From the NCBI GenBank assembly GCA_002418295.1, contig DIDU01000177.1, forward strand, positions 1,037 to 7,675: DNA of 6,639 bases, in the 5' to 3' direction. Shown in pieces: positions 5,368-6,639 of the stretch. The position numbers were made by a program, and so were the translations under genes. Under the pieces are notes generated by a model. That model ran no database searches and was not told where the DNA came from. It worked only from the letters and a program-made list of their open reading frames with translations. The stretch is from Carnobacterium sp. UBA5792 (lineage in GTDB: Bacteria; Bacillota; Bacilli; Lactobacillales; Carnobacteriaceae). Each line of letters begins with the position of its first letter. Within the stretch, counting starts at the first letter, position 1.

Positions 5368-5655
5368 ATGAAAATTGGAAATGGCTATAATAACTATTTA
5401 AATGCTGTCCGCCAAAATCAAAGCAATGCGCAAAACAAAGAATTATCTAACAAACCTGGAAAAACTGAAAAAGAAGAATCGGTTCAAGTAAATATTTCTG
5501 ATGCGGCTAAACAACTTGCTAAAACCAATAACACTGAATTGCCAAGTGCAAAAGTAGAAGCAATTAAAAAGGCAGTATTGGATGGAACATATGAAGTTTC
5601 ACCAGAAAAAATTTCAAGCAGCATGCTTGAAGCAATGAAAAACCAAAGGAAGTAG
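5368..5655 (+). CDS. flgM: Anti-sigma-28 factor FlgM (negative regulator of flagellin synthesis)
   Basis: FlgM binds sigma-28 and keeps late flagellar genes off until the hook-basal body is finished. From ATG 5368 the product is 95 aa, in the usual small range (about 88-100). Family features are the MKI start, a polar and probably disordered N-terminal half (residues 5-38, rich in N, Q, K), the block VQVNISDAAKQLA (39-51), and the C-terminal sigma-binding helices with VEAIKKAVLDGTYEVSPEKI (63-82) and SSSMLEAMKNQ. Position is classic: first in flgM-flgN-flgK, as in Bacillus, and behind a sigma-28 promoter. The longer reading from 5317 is rejected for lack of a ribosome site. flgN starts eight bases after the stop. 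Confidence 0.93.
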   Translation: MKIGNGYNNYLNAVRQNQSNAQNKELSNKPGKTEKEESVQVNISDAAKQLAKTNNTELPSAKVEAIKKAVLDGTYEVSPEKISSSMLEAMKNQRK

Positions 5656-5663
5656 ATAAGCCT

Positions 5664-6032
5664 ATGAATGCACAACAAGAAGTGTTTGAGACGCTAAAAG
5701 AATTTAAAAAAGTATTATTAGCAGAAAAAACAGCACTGATAGAGAATGACAGTACAAAAGTTGTTGAACTAGTCGAAAAAAAGCAAGGCTTTCTTGAAAA
5801 GCTGCCAAAGTTAAATCCAGCCGGTTTAAAAAAAGAAGAATTATCAGGTATTGTGGAAGAAATCAAACAACTGCAACAAACCAACCTGCTTTTGACCAAA
5901 CAAGCTCTGCAATACCAAGAAACTATCATGGAAGCTATCACAAAAGGAGTAAAAAAATCTAGTACAACGTACTCCAAAAAAGGCAATTATACTGCTGCTG
6001 AACAAGCCAGCTTAATTGATCAGTCCCTATAA
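5664..6032 (+). CDS. flgN: Flagellar export chaperone FlgN
   Basis: FlgN-family proteins are small helical cytoplasmic chaperones that guard FlgK and FlgL before export by the flagellar secretion system. The 122-aa product is almost entirely predicted helix, charged and rich in E, K, Q and L, with the family-like opening in which a long helix (LKEFKKVLLAEKTALIEND, 11-29) is followed by VVELVEKKQGFLEKL (33-47) and another long helix (about 57-95, EEIKQLQQTNLLLTKQAL). Primary sequence in this family is weakly conserved, so the call rests partly on its place between flgM and flgK. The ribosome site is modest (AAAGGAAG, 5645-5652, eleven bases upstream), inside the end of flgM, suggesting coupling. 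Confidence 0.87.
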   Translation: MNAQQEVFETLKEFKKVLLAEKTALIENDSTKVVELVEKKQGFLEKLPKLNPAGLKKEELSGIVEEIKQLQQTNLLLTKQALQYQETIMEAITKGVKKSSTTYSKKGNYTAAEQASLIDQSL

Positions 6033-6044
6033 AGAGGTGAGGAA

Positions 6045-6639
6045 ATGTCAGGATTATTCGGAATATTAAACAATGCAACAAAAGGCTTGAACGTTCAGCA
6101 ATCTGCTTTACAAACAACCAGTCATAACTTAGCCAATTCAAATACAGAAGGCTATTCGAGACAAAAAGTAAATATGGTAGCGGATAACCCGTATACCCTT
6201 TCTGGAATCGGCCAGTTGGGAACAGGAGTAAGAATTTCATCTGTTGATCGTATTGTGGACCCTTATGTCAACAAACAGCTGCAGAATGAAAATTCTTCTT
6301 TAGAGATGTACAAACAAAAATCAGATATTTTAGGCCAGTTGGAAGCAATCTTTAACGAGCCTTCAGCAACAGGTTTAAATAATAATATTAGTGAGGTTTT
6401 TTCTTCTTGGACTTATTTAGGTTCCAATCCTGAACTAGCTACTGCCAAAACCATGGTGGCGCAAAATTCAGAAACCTTTACTGATACAATGCATCATATG
6501 TCCAACCAAATCAATAGTTTACATAATGGAACAGTTAAAGATATCGAAAAAGATGTCTTAGATTTTAATGCAAAAGTTCAACAATTGGATTCATTAAACA
6601 AACAGATTTTCAACGTAACGGTTAAAGGTGAATCGCCTA
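6045..6639 (+). CDS. flgK: Flagellar hook-associated protein FlgK (HAP1), N-terminal part
   Basis: FlgK forms the junction between hook and filament outside the cell and is exported by the flagellar type III apparatus. The frame stays open from ATG 6045 to the window end, giving 198 codons of a protein normally around 500-600 aa. It has no cleaved signal peptide, as expected. The flagellar rod/hook N-terminal motif is clear: GLNVQQSALQTTSHNLANSN then TEGYSRQKV (14-42). It is followed by GIGQLGTGVRISSVDRIVDPYVNKQL (54-79) and the helical D1 segment (SSWTYLGSNPELATAKTMV), all typical of FlgK rather than FlgE or FlgL. GAGGTGA (6034-6040) is a strong ribosome site in the 12-base gap after flgN. 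The gene is cut by the window edge, not visibly broken. Confidence 0.96.
   Translation, partial: MSGLFGILNNATKGLNVQQSALQTTSHNLANSNTEGYSRQKVNMVADNPYTLSGIGQLGTGVRISSVDRIVDPYVNKQLQNENSSLEMYKQKSDILGQLEAIFNEPSATGLNNNISEVFSSWTYLGSNPELATAKTMVAQNSETFTDTMHHMSNQINSLHNGTVKDIEKDVLDFNAKVQQLDSLNKQIFNVTVKGESP

Noticed and set aside
5564..5986. Minus-strand open frame of 140 codons opposite flgM/flgN.
   Set aside because: Phe/Ser/Cys-rich composition is what the reverse of a lysine-rich gene gives; flgM and flgN account for the coding signal.

Overview
The window is AT-rich Gram-positive DNA carrying part of a flagellar and chemotaxis cluster, all genes on the + strand. FliY in place of a short FliN, a CheC phosphatase, strong AGGAGG-type ribosome sites, low GC and a sigma-28/SigD-type promoter point to a motile Firmicute. 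A motile member of the Lactobacillales (Carnobacterium, Vagococcus or Enterococcus type) is my best guess, but this rests on general resemblance and not on a search.

Region 1 (1-4202) is a tightly packed run, cheA(3' part)-cheC-cheY-cheW-fliM-fliY, with overlaps or gaps of 13 bases or fewer, so it is almost certainly one transcript. CheA phosphorylates CheY, CheW couples CheA to receptors, and FliM and FliY form the switch C-ring and bind CheY-P through near-identical N-terminal LSQxEID peptides. CheC and FliY both keep two intact phosphatase motifs for removing phosphate from CheY-P.

Region 2 (4203-4653) is the most unusual part. After the fliY stop and before a good Rho-independent terminator (4619-4653) lies a non-coding array of about 370 nt. 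Three large hairpins with unrelated sequences but the same design (7-8 bp basal stem, 4-5 nt bulge only on the 5' side, then a further stem) alternate with four copies of a linker whose fullest form is GC(A/G)CTCAACTA followed by AGGAT(G/A). The AGGAT cores recur every 118-122 nt. The linkers are conserved while the stems differ but remain paired, which is the mark of a structured RNA. The AGGATG cores resemble the CsrA/RsmA binding consensus, so a CsrA-sequestering 3' UTR or sRNA is a testable idea. I do not recognise it as a known RNA family.

Region 3 (4654-5246) has no convincing gene. It contains a second strong inverted repeat that looks like a terminator (4962-5002), several small palindromes of TGCTT/AAGCA type and a weak sigma-A-like promoter.

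Region 4 (5247-6639) starts with a consensus sigma-28 promoter (TAAA-N14-GCCGATAT) driving flgM-flgN-flgK. These encode the anti-sigma-28 factor, the hook-filament junction chaperone, and the junction protein FlgK (HAP1), whose gene runs off the window end. Late flagellar genes are thus separated transcriptionally from the che/switch operon.
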